Shown here: positions 37,940-49,249 of the stretch, one piece after another | How the letters are laid out: each line of letters opens with the position of its first letter | Position numbering within the stretch: the first letter of the stretch is position 1 | Assembly (NCBI GenBank): GCA_020161775.1 | Contig: JAIUOW010000019.1 | Location: 36,702 to 100,701, forward strand | DNA length: 64,000 bases | Source of the DNA: Pseudomonadota bacterium | GTDB lineage: Bacteria > Pseudomonadota > Gammaproteobacteria > Burkholderiales > Burkholderiaceae_C | Reading direction: 5' to 3' | Position numbers and translations under genes: made by a program | The notes under the pieces: model-generated | What the model saw: only the letters and a program-made list of their open reading frames with translations | Told to the model about the DNA's origin: nothing | Database searches by the model: none

Positions 37940-38392
37940 ATGCCCATGCAACGTGCTGCTTGCCGCGCCGCCTTTGCCATCGCCTTGCCGCTGCTCGCGC
38001 GCGGGGTGGCGGCGCAGGCGGTGAACTGGCAGGCCACGGATGGCGGCATCGCGCAGGCGCTGAGCGCCGAGCCCGGCGACGCGGCACGTGGCCGCGCCAT
38101 CGTGGCCAGCCGCCAGGTAGGGCTGTGCCTGCTGTGCCATACCGGACCGTTCCCCGAGGAGCGGTTTCAAGGCAACCTGGCGCCCCCGCTGGACGGGGCG
38201 GGCAAGCGCTACACCGCGGCGCAGTTGCGGCTGCGCATTGCCGACTCGCGCCGCATCAACCCGGAATCGCTCATGCCGCCGTACCACCACACGGGCGGGC
38301 TCATGCAGGTGGGCCGCGCGTTTGCCGGGCAACCTGTGCTGACGGCCCAGCAGGTCGAGGACGTAGTGGCCTACCTGGTGACACTGCAATGA
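37940..38392 (+). CDS. SoxX-like c-type cytochrome (paralogue)
   Basis: The 150-aa protein has a signal peptide (AFAIALPLLARGVAAQ) and one heme motif CLLCH (Cys63-His67). Strong SoxX signatures follow: FQGNLAPPLDGAGKRYTAAQLRLRI, INPESLMPPYHHTGG with the likely distal Met112, and QPVLTAQQVEDVVAYLVTL. It is shorter than the lipoprotein SoxX at 18893-19537 and has no N-terminal extension. It might serve as the electron acceptor of IorAB, as partner of the downstream SoxA-like protein, or both. The stop overlaps the SoxY-like start. Confidence 0.88.
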   Translation: MPMQRAACRAAFAIALPLLARGVAAQAVNWQATDGGIAQALSAEPGDAARGRAIVASRQVGLCLLCHTGPFPEERFQGNLAPPLDGAGKRYTAAQLRLRIADSRRINPESLMPPYHHTGGLMQVGRAFAGQPVLTAQQVEDVVAYLVTLQ

Positions 38393-38859
38393 CGGCAACA
38401 CGACGCCAGGCTTTGTCGGCCGGTGCCGCGCTGGCGGGCCTGGTGCTGGTGCGCCCTGCCCTGGCGCAGGGTACAGACCCAGGTGGCGAGCTCGCCGCTG
38501 CGGTGCGCCAGTTCACCGGCGGCGCGCCGGTGCAAAACGGCCGCATCAAGCTCGACATTGCGCAACTCGTGGACAACGGCAACACGGTGCCGATGACCGT
38601 GTCGGTCGATTCACCCATGACGGCCGCCGACCATGTGGTGGCCCTGGCCGTCTTCAACGAACGCAACCCGCAGCGCGAGGTGATCAAAGCCACCCTGGGC
38701 CCACGCGCCGGCAAGGCGCAGGTCGCTACGCGCATCCGCCTGGCCACGTCGCAGAAGCTCATGGCCGTGGCGCGCATGTCGGACGGCTCGTACTGGCAGC
38801 ACACGGCCGATGTGGTCGTGACGCTCGCTGCGTGCATTGAGGGAGATGTGGTCCAGTGA
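38389..38859 (+). CDS. SoxY-like carrier protein with altered C-terminal arm
   Basis: The 156-aa protein begins with a Tat-type signal (TRRQALSAGAALAGLVLV) and has the SoxY immunoglobulin-like fold (NTVPMTVSVDSPMTAADHVVALAVFNERNPQREV). The classical C-terminal GGCGG is replaced by VTLAACIEGDVVQ: the carrier cysteine (Cys149) is kept, but the glycines are gone and seven residues follow it. The tail codons GAGGGAGA double as the ribosome binding site of the next gene. It overlaps both neighbours by 4 bp. Confidence 0.85.
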   Translation: MTATRRQALSAGAALAGLVLVRPALAQGTDPGGELAAAVRQFTGGAPVQNGRIKLDIAQLVDNGNTVPMTVSVDSPMTAADHVVALAVFNERNPQREVIKATLGPRAGKAQVATRIRLATSQKLMAVARMSDGSYWQHTADVVVTLAACIEGDVVQ

Positions 38860-39179
38860 GCACCCGCACCCTCATCAACATGCCCAAAACCGCGCGGCGC
38901 GGCGAGGTGATCGAAATCCGCGTGACGATCGGCCACCCGATGGAGACCGGCTACCGGCCGGGCGCGGATGGCAAGCGTCTGCCGCGCGACATCATCCAGC
39001 GGTTCAGCTGCCGCTATGACGGCGAAACAGTTTTTTCTGCCACGCTGTACCCCGCCATCTCAGCCAACCCGTACATTGCGTTTCACACGGTTGCCACGCA
39101 GAGCGGCACCATGGAGTTCCGCTGGGAGGGCGACAATGGCTTTGCCCACAGCGAGCGGGTGGCACTCCACGTGACATGA
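38856..39179 (+). CDS. SoxZ-like carrier partner (paralogue)
   Basis: The gene starts at a GTG overlapping the SoxY-like stop. The 107-aa protein has the SoxZ pattern RGEVIEIRVTIGHPMETGYRPG, LPRDIIQRFSCRYDGETVFSATLYPAISANPYIAF and ends in a short beta strand. It has no signal peptide, as expected for a SoxZ exported with SoxY. It is clearly diverged from the SoxZ at 20396-20707. Overlap with both neighbours suggests fixed stoichiometry. Confidence 0.88.
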   Translation: MSTRTLINMPKTARRGEVIEIRVTIGHPMETGYRPGADGKRLPRDIIQRFSCRYDGETVFSATLYPAISANPYIAFHTVATQSGTMEFRWEGDNGFAHSERVALHVT

Positions 39180-39949
39180 GCCGCGGGCATTTCCAGACGA
39201 TGGCCCTGGCCATGCTGCTGGTCGTGGCTGGGGCCAACGCCCAACCCGCGAAGGATGCGCGCCGCTCCGGCTTTGACGACATGCGCCCCGCCACGCAGGC
39301 GATGCAACGCGACGACAGCCAGAATCCCGCCATGCTCTGGGTGGCCGAGGGCGAAGCCCTGTTCCAGCGCGCGCCGCGGGCGCAAAGCCAGGCCTGCATG
39401 GCCTGCCACGCCGCCGCCAGCCTGCGCGGCGTGGCAGCGCGTTACCCGGCGTTCGACACTGTGCTGGGCCGGCCGGTCAGCCTGTCACACCGCATCAACC
39501 TGTGCCGCCAGCGCCACCAGCAGGCCGACCCACTGGCGCCCGACAGCCAGCCGCTGCTGGCACTGGAAAGCTGGGTGGCCCACCAATCGCGCGGCGCCCC
39601 CATCGCGCCACCGGCAGACCCGCGCCTGGTGCCATTTCGCGCACGCGGCGAAAAGCTGTTTCAAACGCGCATCGGCCAGCTCAACCTGTCGTGCGCGCAA
39701 TGCCACGACGCGCGCGCCGGCCAGCGCCTGGGCGGCAGCACCATCCCCCAGGGCCACCCCACCGGCTACCCGCTGTACAGGCTGGAATGGCAGGCGGTGG
39801 GCTCCCTGCCCCGCCGACTGCGCGGCTGCATGACCGGCGTGCGTGCCGAGCCGCTGGCAGCACACAGCGTGGAAATGGCCGAGCTGGAGCTGTACCTGGC
39901 CACGCGCGCCATGGGCTTGCCGCTGGAGACGCCTGGCGTACGGCCTTGA
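39176..39949 (+). CDS. Diheme SoxA-like c-type cytochrome (paralogue)
   Basis: The 257-aa protein has a signal peptide (MALAMLLVVAGANAQ) and two heme motifs, CMACH (Cys74-His78) and CAQCH (Cys173-His177). The two distal cysteine ligands typical of diheme SoxA are in HRINLCRQRHQ (Cys110) and RRLRGCMTG (Cys218), so the catalytic cysteine-ligated heme appears intact. The canonical SoxA in this window is mono-heme, so this gene is not a recent duplicate of it. It ends the iorAB-soxXYZA-like cluster. Confidence 0.87.
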   Translation: MSRGHFQTMALAMLLVVAGANAQPAKDARRSGFDDMRPATQAMQRDDSQNPAMLWVAEGEALFQRAPRAQSQACMACHAAASLRGVAARYPAFDTVLGRPVSLSHRINLCRQRHQQADPLAPDSQPLLALESWVAHQSRGAPIAPPADPRLVPFRARGEKLFQTRIGQLNLSCAQCHDARAGQRLGGSTIPQGHPTGYPLYRLEWQAVGSLPRRLRGCMTGVRAEPLAAHSVEMAELELYLATRAMGLPLETPGVRP

Positions 39950-39974
39950 ATCGATCCCGACGGACAATGTGCCC

Positions 39975-40427
<453 letters not shown>

Positions 40428-40442
<15 letters not shown>

Positions 40443-42122
40443 ACACGCGCGCGTCCAGTACTCCTCGGTACGCGCCACCACCAGGTCCTTGTCGCTGGAG
40501 CGGCCTTCGTCCTTGCGGCCGCCCTTGAGGTGGTCCATGTAGCTGCCAAGCGGTCCGTTGACAAAGGGGTGCATCGAGTCAGGCACGCCTTCGTTGAGGT
40601 TGTGGAACTTCAACGTTCCGGCCTTGCGGTGAGCGGCCACCATGGCGTCAAACGCATGGCAGTCGGTCCAGCGGAACAACTGGAATATCTTGTCGTGCGT
40701 GTAGTAATCGGTATGGTCCGTGATGAACTTGCGCACCACCGGGTTACGCAGGTTGTACAGGACAAAGCTGCATTCCGAATAGATGTTCTTGCGCGGCATG
40801 AAGGCAATGTCCGCATCAGCGGGCATCAGTGTCGCCAGAAACTCGATCGGCATATCGCGAAAGCAGACGATATCGGCATCAATGTTGACCAGTATGTCGG
40901 CGTCACTGCGCAGGGCAGCTTCGCGCAGCGCAAAGATGCGATGGCTCCAACGCACGGAATCGAGCATGTACTGGTACGTTTCACCAAAATGCCCGCGTGC
41001 GCCAGGGTTGTTGGCGTGGCGCTGCTTGAATGCCACCAGGTCTTTGGCATCCTCATGCAGGTCCCGCACGATCACGCGATCACAACCCTCGGGCTTGCAG
41101 CCTTCGGCAAATATCCAGAGCTTGGTTTCCTTGGGCCAGTGACGCCGGAAGGAATCGATGAATTCGCGCCCGAAACGCTCGTAGCCCTCGGCATGAAAGG
41201 TCGCCGCAGCGTGGACTACCGGCATTTTTGATGGTACGGGAATGCCCGTGCCAGCCTGGGCCTGCGGCCGGTTGTCTGCACTGGCTGTCTGCGTCAATGT
41301 GAAGACCTGCGGACCCTCGTCTGCCGGCCGGTCGCAATCGGCCACCACGTCTTCAACATTCTCTTCGGTGACGTCCACGAACACCAGGTCTGGCCGGGCC
41401 AGCAGTTCCTGCTCCAGTGCTTCGCCGGACATGCGGAACTTGTCCATGAAGACCCTGGTGTAGGCATGCTGCAGCCCGCTCACTTCGTCGAGGAACCCTG
41501 GTGTGAAAGCCTCGGGCAGGCAGAAAAAGACGTTGACGCCGGCCGTGTCGACTCCACAGAACCGGTAGCCGTACTGCTCGAACAGGTGCCGCCAGGCAGC
41601 CACCGACACGCCGAAGTAGAGGCCGCGCTGCGGATCCAGCCTGCGGCGCGAGAAATCGGCCTCGAACATGACTGTCAAGGGTTCCTTGCCCAGGAACGCG
41701 TTGTACTCACAGCACACGACTGACGGGCGAAAGCCACGCTGCAACATGCGGTATGCCACGTAGTAGTCAACGCTGTCGATGTCCAGCGAGAAGAAATCAG
41801 GCGCCTTGTCGCCGTAGTCGTCAATGATCCACTGGCAGTTGTCCCAGCCCACCTTCATGAGAGCCAGCGTCAGGCGGCGCGCAAACGGCTTGTGGCCCAC
41901 GCGCGCCAGATAGCGCTTGATGTTCTCGGGGTCCACATCAATGCCAAGGCCCGTCCAGCCCCGGCGCAACAGATACATGCTGTTGTTTTCCCCGCCGTCG
42001 GACGTCCCGATCTCGATGAACCGCTGGCGGTTGTTCTTGAGTCCGCTGGTCAGGAAGGCAATGATGCCGTCCTCACCGTTCTGGCTGAAGATGCTGTATT
42101 CGTGGTCGTTGATGCTGGGCAT
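40428..42122 (-). CDS. Two-domain protein: methyltransferase-like N-terminus fused to glycosyltransferase-like C-terminus
   Basis: The 564-aa protein has an N-terminal Rossmann-type region (RFIEIGTSDGGENNSMYLLRRGWTGLGIDVDP) like FkbM-type SAM-dependent methyltransferases, up to about residue 260. After a Pro/Gln/Ala linker comes a region resembling nucleotide-sugar transferases, with a DxD-type motif (ADILVNIDADIVCFRDMPIEFL) and aromatic-rich DYYTHDKIFQLFRWTDCHAFDAMVAAH. It could modify a surface glycan in two steps, but no glycan locus is adjacent. The assignment rests on motifs only. Confidence 0.6.
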
Positions 42123-42175
42123 GGCAACAATGATACCGCCGTGCCCATCCGCTCAAAACGCCGTTATTCGCCGTC

Positions 42176-44005
42176 CTACTTCCGCGCCGGCGGCACGTCC
42201 GTGCAGCTTCCGTGCGCCACTTCCGCTGCCATGCCAATGCTTTCGCCCAGCGTGGGGTGCGGATGGATGGTCTTGCCGATGTCCACCGCGTCAGCGCCCA
42301 TCTCGATGGCCAGGGCGATCTCGCCGATCATGTCGCCCGCGTGCGTACCCACGATGCCGCCGCCCAGGATCTTGCCGTGGCCGTGCGCTTCGGGGCTGTC
42401 GTCAAACAGCAGCTTGGTGAAACCTTCGTCGCGGCCGTTGGCGATCGCGCGGCCTGATGCGGTCCAGGGGAACAGGCCTTTCTTGACCTTGATGCCCTGC
42501 GCTTTGGCCTGGTCCTCGGTCAGGCCTACCCAGGCCACTTCCGGGTCGGTGTAGGCCACGCTCGGGATCACACGGGCGTTGAACGCCGCGCTGGCCAGGG
42601 CCTTGTCGCCCTGCAGTTCTCCGGCGGCGACTTCGGCGGCCACGTGGGCCTCGTGCACGGCCTTGTGCGCCAGCATGGGCTGGCCCACGATGTCGCCGAT
42701 GGCAAAGATGTGCGGCACGTTGGTGCGCATCTGGATGTCCACATTGATGAAGCCGCGGTCGGTCACGGCCACGCCAGCCTTGTCGGCGCCGATCTTCTTG
42801 CCGTTGGGGCTGCGGCCCACGGCCTGCAGCACCAGGTCGTACAGCTGCGGCTCCTTGGGCGCGGCCTCGCCTTCAAAGGTGACCTTGATGCCGTCTTTGG
42901 TGGCTTCAGCGCCGACCGTTTTGGTCTTCAGCATGATGTTGTCAAAGCGCGGCGCGTTCATCTTCTGCCAGACCTTGACCAGGTCGCGGTCTGCGCCCTG
43001 CATCAGGCCGTCCAGCATTTCGACCACGTCCAGGCGCGCACCCAGGCTGCTGTACACCGTGCCCATTTCCAGGCCGATGATGCCGCCGCCCAGGATCAGC
43101 ATCCGCTTGGGCGCCGAGCCCAGCGCCAGTGCGCCGGTGGAGTCCACCACGCGCGGATCGTCGGGCATGAACGGCAGGCGCACGGCCTGCGAGCCGGCGG
43201 CGATGATGCACTTGGCAAACTGGATGGTCTGCTTCTTGCCCGTCTTTTCCTGGGCCGTGCCGGTGGTTTCCTCCACCTGCAGGTGGTTGGCGCCGACAAA
43301 GCTGCCGTAGCCGCGCACGACCGTCACCTTGCGCATCTTGGCCATGGCGCTCAGGCCGCCGGTCAGCTTGCCCACCACCTTGTTCTTGTGGGCCAGCAGC
43401 TTGCCGCGGTCCAGCGCTGGCTCGCCATAACTCGCGCCCAGGTCGGCAAAGTGCTTGACCTCGTCCATCACGGCCGCCACGTGCAGCAGCGCCTTGGACG
43501 GAATGCAACCCACGTTCAGGCACACGCCGCCCAGCGTGGCATAGCGTTCGACCAACACCACCTTGCAGCCCAGGTCGGCCGCGCGGAAGGCCGCGCTGTA
43601 GCCGCCGGGGCCACCGCCCAGCACCAGCACGTCGCACTGCAGGTCGGCTTGAAGCCCTCCCCCGCTGGGGGAGGGTTGGGGTGGGGGCACGTTGGCTGCA
43701 GCTGCGGCAGGCGCAGCAGCCCCCACCCTGCCGTCCCCCAACGGGGGAGGGGAAGAGGCAACGCCACCGGCCGCTTCCAGCAGCAGCACGACCGAACCTT
43801 CCTTGACCTTGTCGCCCAGCTTGACCTTGACTTCCTTGACCACGCCGGCTGCAGCCGACGGAATTTCCATCGACGCCTTGTCAGACTCCACGGTGATCAG
43901 GCTCTGCTCGGCCTTGATGGTATCGCCGGCCTTGACCAGCACTTCAATCACGGCCACTTCGTCGAAGTCGCCAATGTCCGGTACCTTGATTTCTGTCAGG
44001 CTCAT
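42176..44005 (-). CDS. lpdA: Lipoyl-domain dihydrolipoamide dehydrogenase (E3) of the pyruvate dehydrogenase complex
   Basis: The 609-aa protein has a lipoyl domain (residues 1-80, lipoyl-lysine in ESDKASMEIPS), a linker (about 83-119) and a complete E3 (redox [16 protein letters not shown] motif GGGIIGLEMG, C-terminal IHPHPTLGESIGMAAEVAHG). E3 with its own lipoyl domain is known from betaproteobacterial PDH operons. The linker contains SSPPPLGDGRVG and NVPPPQPSPSGGG, which are translations of two inverted palindromic repeats (43655-43753). The start overlaps the proteasome-like gene in an ATGA. Confidence 0.95.
   Translation of the reverse strand: MSLTEIKVPDIGDFDEVAVIEVLVKAGDTIKAEQSLITVESDKASMEIPSAAAGVVKEVKVKLGDKVKEGSVVLLLEAAGGVASSPPPLGDGRVGAAAPAAAAANVPPPQPSPSGGGLQADLQCDVLVLGGGPGGYSAAFRAADLGCKVVLVERYATLGGVCLNVGCIPSKALLHVAAVMDEVKHFADLGASYGEPALDRGKLLAHKNKVVGKLTGGLSAMAKMRKVTVVRGYGSFVGANHLQVEETTGTAQEKTGKKQTIQFAKCIIAAGSQAVRLPFMPDDPRVVDSTGALALGSAPKRMLILGGGIIGLEMGTVYSSLGARLDVVEMLDGLMQGADRDLVKVWQKMNAPRFDNIMLKTKTVGAEATKDGIKVTFEGEAAPKEPQLYDLVLQAVGRSPNGKKIGADKAGVAVTDRGFINVDIQMRTNVPHIFAIGDIVGQPMLAHKAVHEAHVAAEVAAGELQGDKALASAAFNARVIPSVAYTDPEVAWVGLTEDQAKAQGIKVKKGLFPWTASGRAIANGRDEGFTKLLFDDSPEAHGHGKILGGGIVGTHAGDMIGEIALAIEMGADAVDIGKTIHPHPTLGESIGMAAEVAHGSCTDVPPARK
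43655..43753. repeat. Inverted pair of GC-rich palindromic repeats inside the lpdA coding sequence
   Basis: Copy A (43655-43688) starts CCCTCCCCCGCTGGGGGAGG and ends GGGGTGGGGGC. Copy B (about 43717-43753) is its inverted relative, with CCCCCAACGGGGGAGGGG. They flank a 28-bp Ala-coding spacer. Such repeats are normally intergenic; here both are read in frame without stops in the interdomain linker. Confidence 0.8.
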
Positions 44006-44592
44006 TTCGCCCCCTTCAACTTGATCGTGTGAACCTCCGCCGGAGCGGCGGAATTGCGGTCGAATTCGCAGCCGGCCGCCAGGCCCGCCTCGGCAATCTC
44101 GCGGGCGGTCTTGGCCCGCGCATACACCGCATGCATGGCCCCCAGCGCAAAGCTGCGCCCGGAGCCAATGCCCCAGAACTCCTTGAACTCGAAAACCTCA
44201 CGGTAGCTGTACAGCCCGTAGATGCCGGTCGGGTTGGCAATCACCACGCTGAACTGGCTGGACTCGTACGGGTCGTTGTCTTCTTCCTTGGTCTGCAGGA
44301 AGAAGTTTTCCTTCAGGAAGCCATGCAGCTTGGTAAAGGTGTCAAAGATCTCGTCCTTGCTGCCCAGCAGCAGCATGTCGCGCGGCATGGACTGCATGGC
44401 CTTGCGCAGCACCGGAAAATGCGCCACGGTGCCCGACATACCCACATAGGTTGGCCCTGCGGCCGAGTCCAGCTTGAAGATCTTGCTGTTGCCTTCAAAC
44501 CGGTTACCCAGCCGCGTGTCGCCAAAGGTGACCAGCGTATCGGCGGCAATGGCCACCTGGCCTGCCTTGCGTACGACGACAACCGTCGTCAC
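44002..44592 (-). CDS. Proteasome-like Ntn hydrolase (probable betaproteobacterial proteasome homologue, BPH)
   Basis: The 196-aa protein resembles HslV/proteasome beta subunits. After Met removal Thr1 is the nucleophile (TTVVVVRKAGQVAIAAD), Asp17 is kept, and a lysine at about position 36 (GNSKIFKLD) matches catalytic Lys33 of HslV with a 3-residue insertion. GIGSGRSFALGAMHAVY matches the HslV GSGGPYA region. No HslU-type ATPase is adjacent. It lies between aceF and lpdA, with an ATGA overlap onto lpdA. A family called BPH has been described in Betaproteobacteria; assignment here is by inspection. Confidence 0.8.
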   Translation of the reverse strand: MTTVVVVRKAGQVAIAADTLVTFGDTRLGNRFEGNSKIFKLDSAAGPTYVGMSGTVAHFPVLRKAMQSMPRDMLLLGSKDEIFDTFTKLHGFLKENFFLQTKEEDNDPYESSQFSVVIANPTGIYGLYSYREVFEFKEFWGIGSGRSFALGAMHAVYARAKTAREIAEAGLAAGCEFDRNSAAPAEVHTIKLKGAK

Positions 44593-44596
44593 AGCT

Positions 44597-44672
44597 CAAC
44601 CTCCGCCGGGCCGCCCCAAGGAGGTTGGGCCCCCTCGGGGGGCAGCGCAGTACACGAAGTGACAAGCGTGGG
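44597..44672. repeat. Third copy of the dispersed palindromic repeat, between aceF and the proteasome-like gene
   Basis: The unit shares the core GCCGGGCCGCCCCAAGG and CCCCCTCGGGGGGCAGCG with the tandem copies at 8289-8459. Its outer stem is CAACCTCC (44597-44604) with GGAGGTTG (44620-44627) instead of GTCGCC/GGCGAC: both arms changed together, so pairing is kept. It fills nearly the whole gap between the two genes. Confidence 0.85.
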
Positions 44673-44674
44673 GG

Positions 44675-46339
44675 TCACAGAAGCACCCGGCGGAAGTCAC
44701 CCAAAATCTGGCCCAGGTAAGCGTTGAACCGCGCGGCAGCCGCCCCGTCGATCACGCGATGGTCCCAGGTCAGGCTCAGCGGCAGCATCAGGCGCGGCAC
44801 GAATTCCTTGCCGTTCCACACCGGCTCCATCTGGCTCTTGCACACACCCAGGATGGCCACCTCGGGCGCATTGATGATGGGCGTGAAGTACCGCCCGCCA
44901 ATACCGCCCAGGCTGGAGATGGTAAAGGTGGCGCCGCTCATCTCGGCGGGGCTGAGCTTCCCTTCGCGCGCCTTCTTGGCCAGCTCGCCCATTTCCTGGC
45001 TGATCTGCAGCACGCCCTTTTTGTCGGCGTCCTTGATCACGGGCACCATCAGGCCGTTGGGCGTGTCAGCCGCGAAGCCGATGTGCCAGTACTGCTTGTA
45101 GATCAGCGCGTCGCCATCGATGGAGCTGTTGAACTCGGGGAATTTCTTCAGCGCGGCCACGCAGGCCTTGATCAGGAAGGCCAGCATGGTGACCTTGATG
45201 CCGCTCTTCTCGTTTTCCTTGTTGGTGGACACGCGGAAGGCTTCCAGATCGGTGATGTCGGCGTCGTCATGGTTGGTGACGGCCGGAATCATGATCGCGT
45301 TGCGCAACAGGTTGGCACCGCTGATCTTCTTGATGCGGCCCATCTCCTTGCGCTCGATCGGCCCGAACTTGGCGAAGTCCACCTTGGGCCAGGGGATCAG
45401 GCCCAGCGCGGCGCCATCACCACCGCTGCCGCCGGCCGGTGCCTTGGCGGCAATGGCCCTGGTCTGCGCGGCGCCGGTCATGACGGCCCGGGTGAAGTTC
45501 TGCACGTCGTCCTGGGTGATACGGCCCTTGGGGCCGGTGCCCTTGATCTCGTCCAGCGGCACGCCCAGTTCGCGGGCGAACTTGCGCACCGAGGGCGAGG
45601 CGTGGGGCAGGCCGGTGGATGGCGTGCCAGGCTGGTGCGCGGGCGCGGCGGCCACACTGGCCGAGGCCACCGCAGGCGCCGCAGCCGCTGCAACCTGGGC
45701 GGGCGCCGCGCCAGCCGGTGCTGCTGCGGGCGCCACCGCCCGGGCCGGGGCGGCCGAAGCAGCCCCCTCCAGGATGGCCACCAGGTCACCGATGTTGACC
45801 TTGTCGCCCACCTTGACCTTGAGTTCCTTGAGCACGCCAGCGGCGGCTGACGGGATTTCCATCGAGGCCTTGTCGGATTCCACGGTGATCAGGCTCTGCT
45901 CGACCTTGATGGTGTCGCCGGGCTTGACCAGCACCTCGATGACGGCGACATCCTTGAAATCACCGATATCGGGCACACGCACTTCCACGGGGCCGGCGGC
46001 TAGCGGTGCCGCAGCAGGGGCCGCCACCGGTGCGGCAGCCGGTGCTGGCGCAGCCGAAGCCGCTGGGGCTGGAGCCGGGGCAGCGGCGGCAGCGGCCGAG
46101 TCGGCGGCCTCCAGCATCACCACCACCGAGCCTTCGGCAACCTTGTCGCCGATCTTGACCCTGAGTTCCTTGACCACGCCAGCGTGGCTGGACGGGATTT
46201 CCATCGACGCCTTGTCGGACTCCACCGTGATCAGGCTCTGCTCCGCCTTGACGGTATCACCCGGCTTCACCAGCAGCTCGATCACCGCGACTTCATCGAA
46301 GTCACCAATGTCGGGCACTTTCACTTCAATCATTGCCAT
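44675..46339 (-). CDS. aceF: Dihydrolipoyl acetyltransferase (E2) of pyruvate dehydrogenase
   Basis: The 554-aa protein has two lipoyl domains (lysines in ESDKASMEIPS, near residues 43 and 160), Ala/Pro-rich linkers, a peripheral subunit-binding domain (HASPSVRKFARELGVPLDEIKGTGPKGRITQDDVQNF) and the acetyltransferase domain ending in LTWDHRVIDGAAAARF. It transfers acetyl groups to CoA. It starts 20 bp after aceE and is followed by a structured repeat before the proteasome-like gene. Confidence 0.96.
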   Translation of the reverse strand: MAMIEVKVPDIGDFDEVAVIELLVKPGDTVKAEQSLITVESDKASMEIPSSHAGVVKELRVKIGDKVAEGSVVVMLEAADSAAAAAAPAPAPAASAAPAPAAAPVAAPAAAPLAAGPVEVRVPDIGDFKDVAVIEVLVKPGDTIKVEQSLITVESDKASMEIPSAAAGVLKELKVKVGDKVNIGDLVAILEGAASAAPARAVAPAAAPAGAAPAQVAAAAAPAVASASVAAAPAHQPGTPSTGLPHASPSVRKFARELGVPLDEIKGTGPKGRITQDDVQNFTRAVMTGAAQTRAIAAKAPAGGSGGDGAALGLIPWPKVDFAKFGPIERKEMGRIKKISGANLLRNAIMIPAVTNHDDADITDLEAFRVSTNKENEKSGIKVTMLAFLIKACVAALKKFPEFNSSIDGDALIYKQYWHIGFAADTPNGLMVPVIKDADKKGVLQISQEMGELAKKAREGKLSPAEMSGATFTISSLGGIGGRYFTPIINAPEVAILGVCKSQMEPVWNGKEFVPRLMLPLSLTWDHRVIDGAAAARFNAYLGQILGDFRRVLL

Positions 46340-46359
46340 GTTGTTGTCTCCGGCTCGCT

Positions 46360-49080
<2,721 letters not shown>

Positions 49081-49249
49081 CGTTGTCTCCTTGGGTTTGC
49101 ACGTAATTTAGTACCGTCCCTCTAGTTTCTCACAACTATTTCAGAATTTCAAATTGTGCCTTTCATTTTCATAATGTGAATAAATCTAAGTGCACGCCAA
49201 TGCCCCGGACCGGCGCCATCCAGAGCATGCGCCTACACTTGAGCCCCTC
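49081..49249. promoter_or_regulatory. AT-rich divergent promoter region between aceE and the PAS kinase
   Basis: The 169-bp gap is markedly AT-rich in its middle (49105-49190). On the minus strand TTGTGA and TACTAA lie 16 bp apart upstream of aceE and could form its promoter. On the plus strand CATAAT near 49170 could serve the kinase gene. Boxes are only approximate matches. Confidence 0.4.

Noticed and set aside
35652-38087. Minus-strand open frame of 811 codons
   Set aside because: It mirrors iorB and the SoxX-like gene. His/Arg/Gly-rich composition without domains marks it as a shadow.
37940-38392. Reading the cytochrome after iorB as a plain Ior electron-transfer subunit
   Set aside because: The sequence around and after the heme has specific SoxX signatures, and SoxY, SoxZ and SoxA paralogues follow, so SoxX-like is the better name, although it may still accept Ior electrons.
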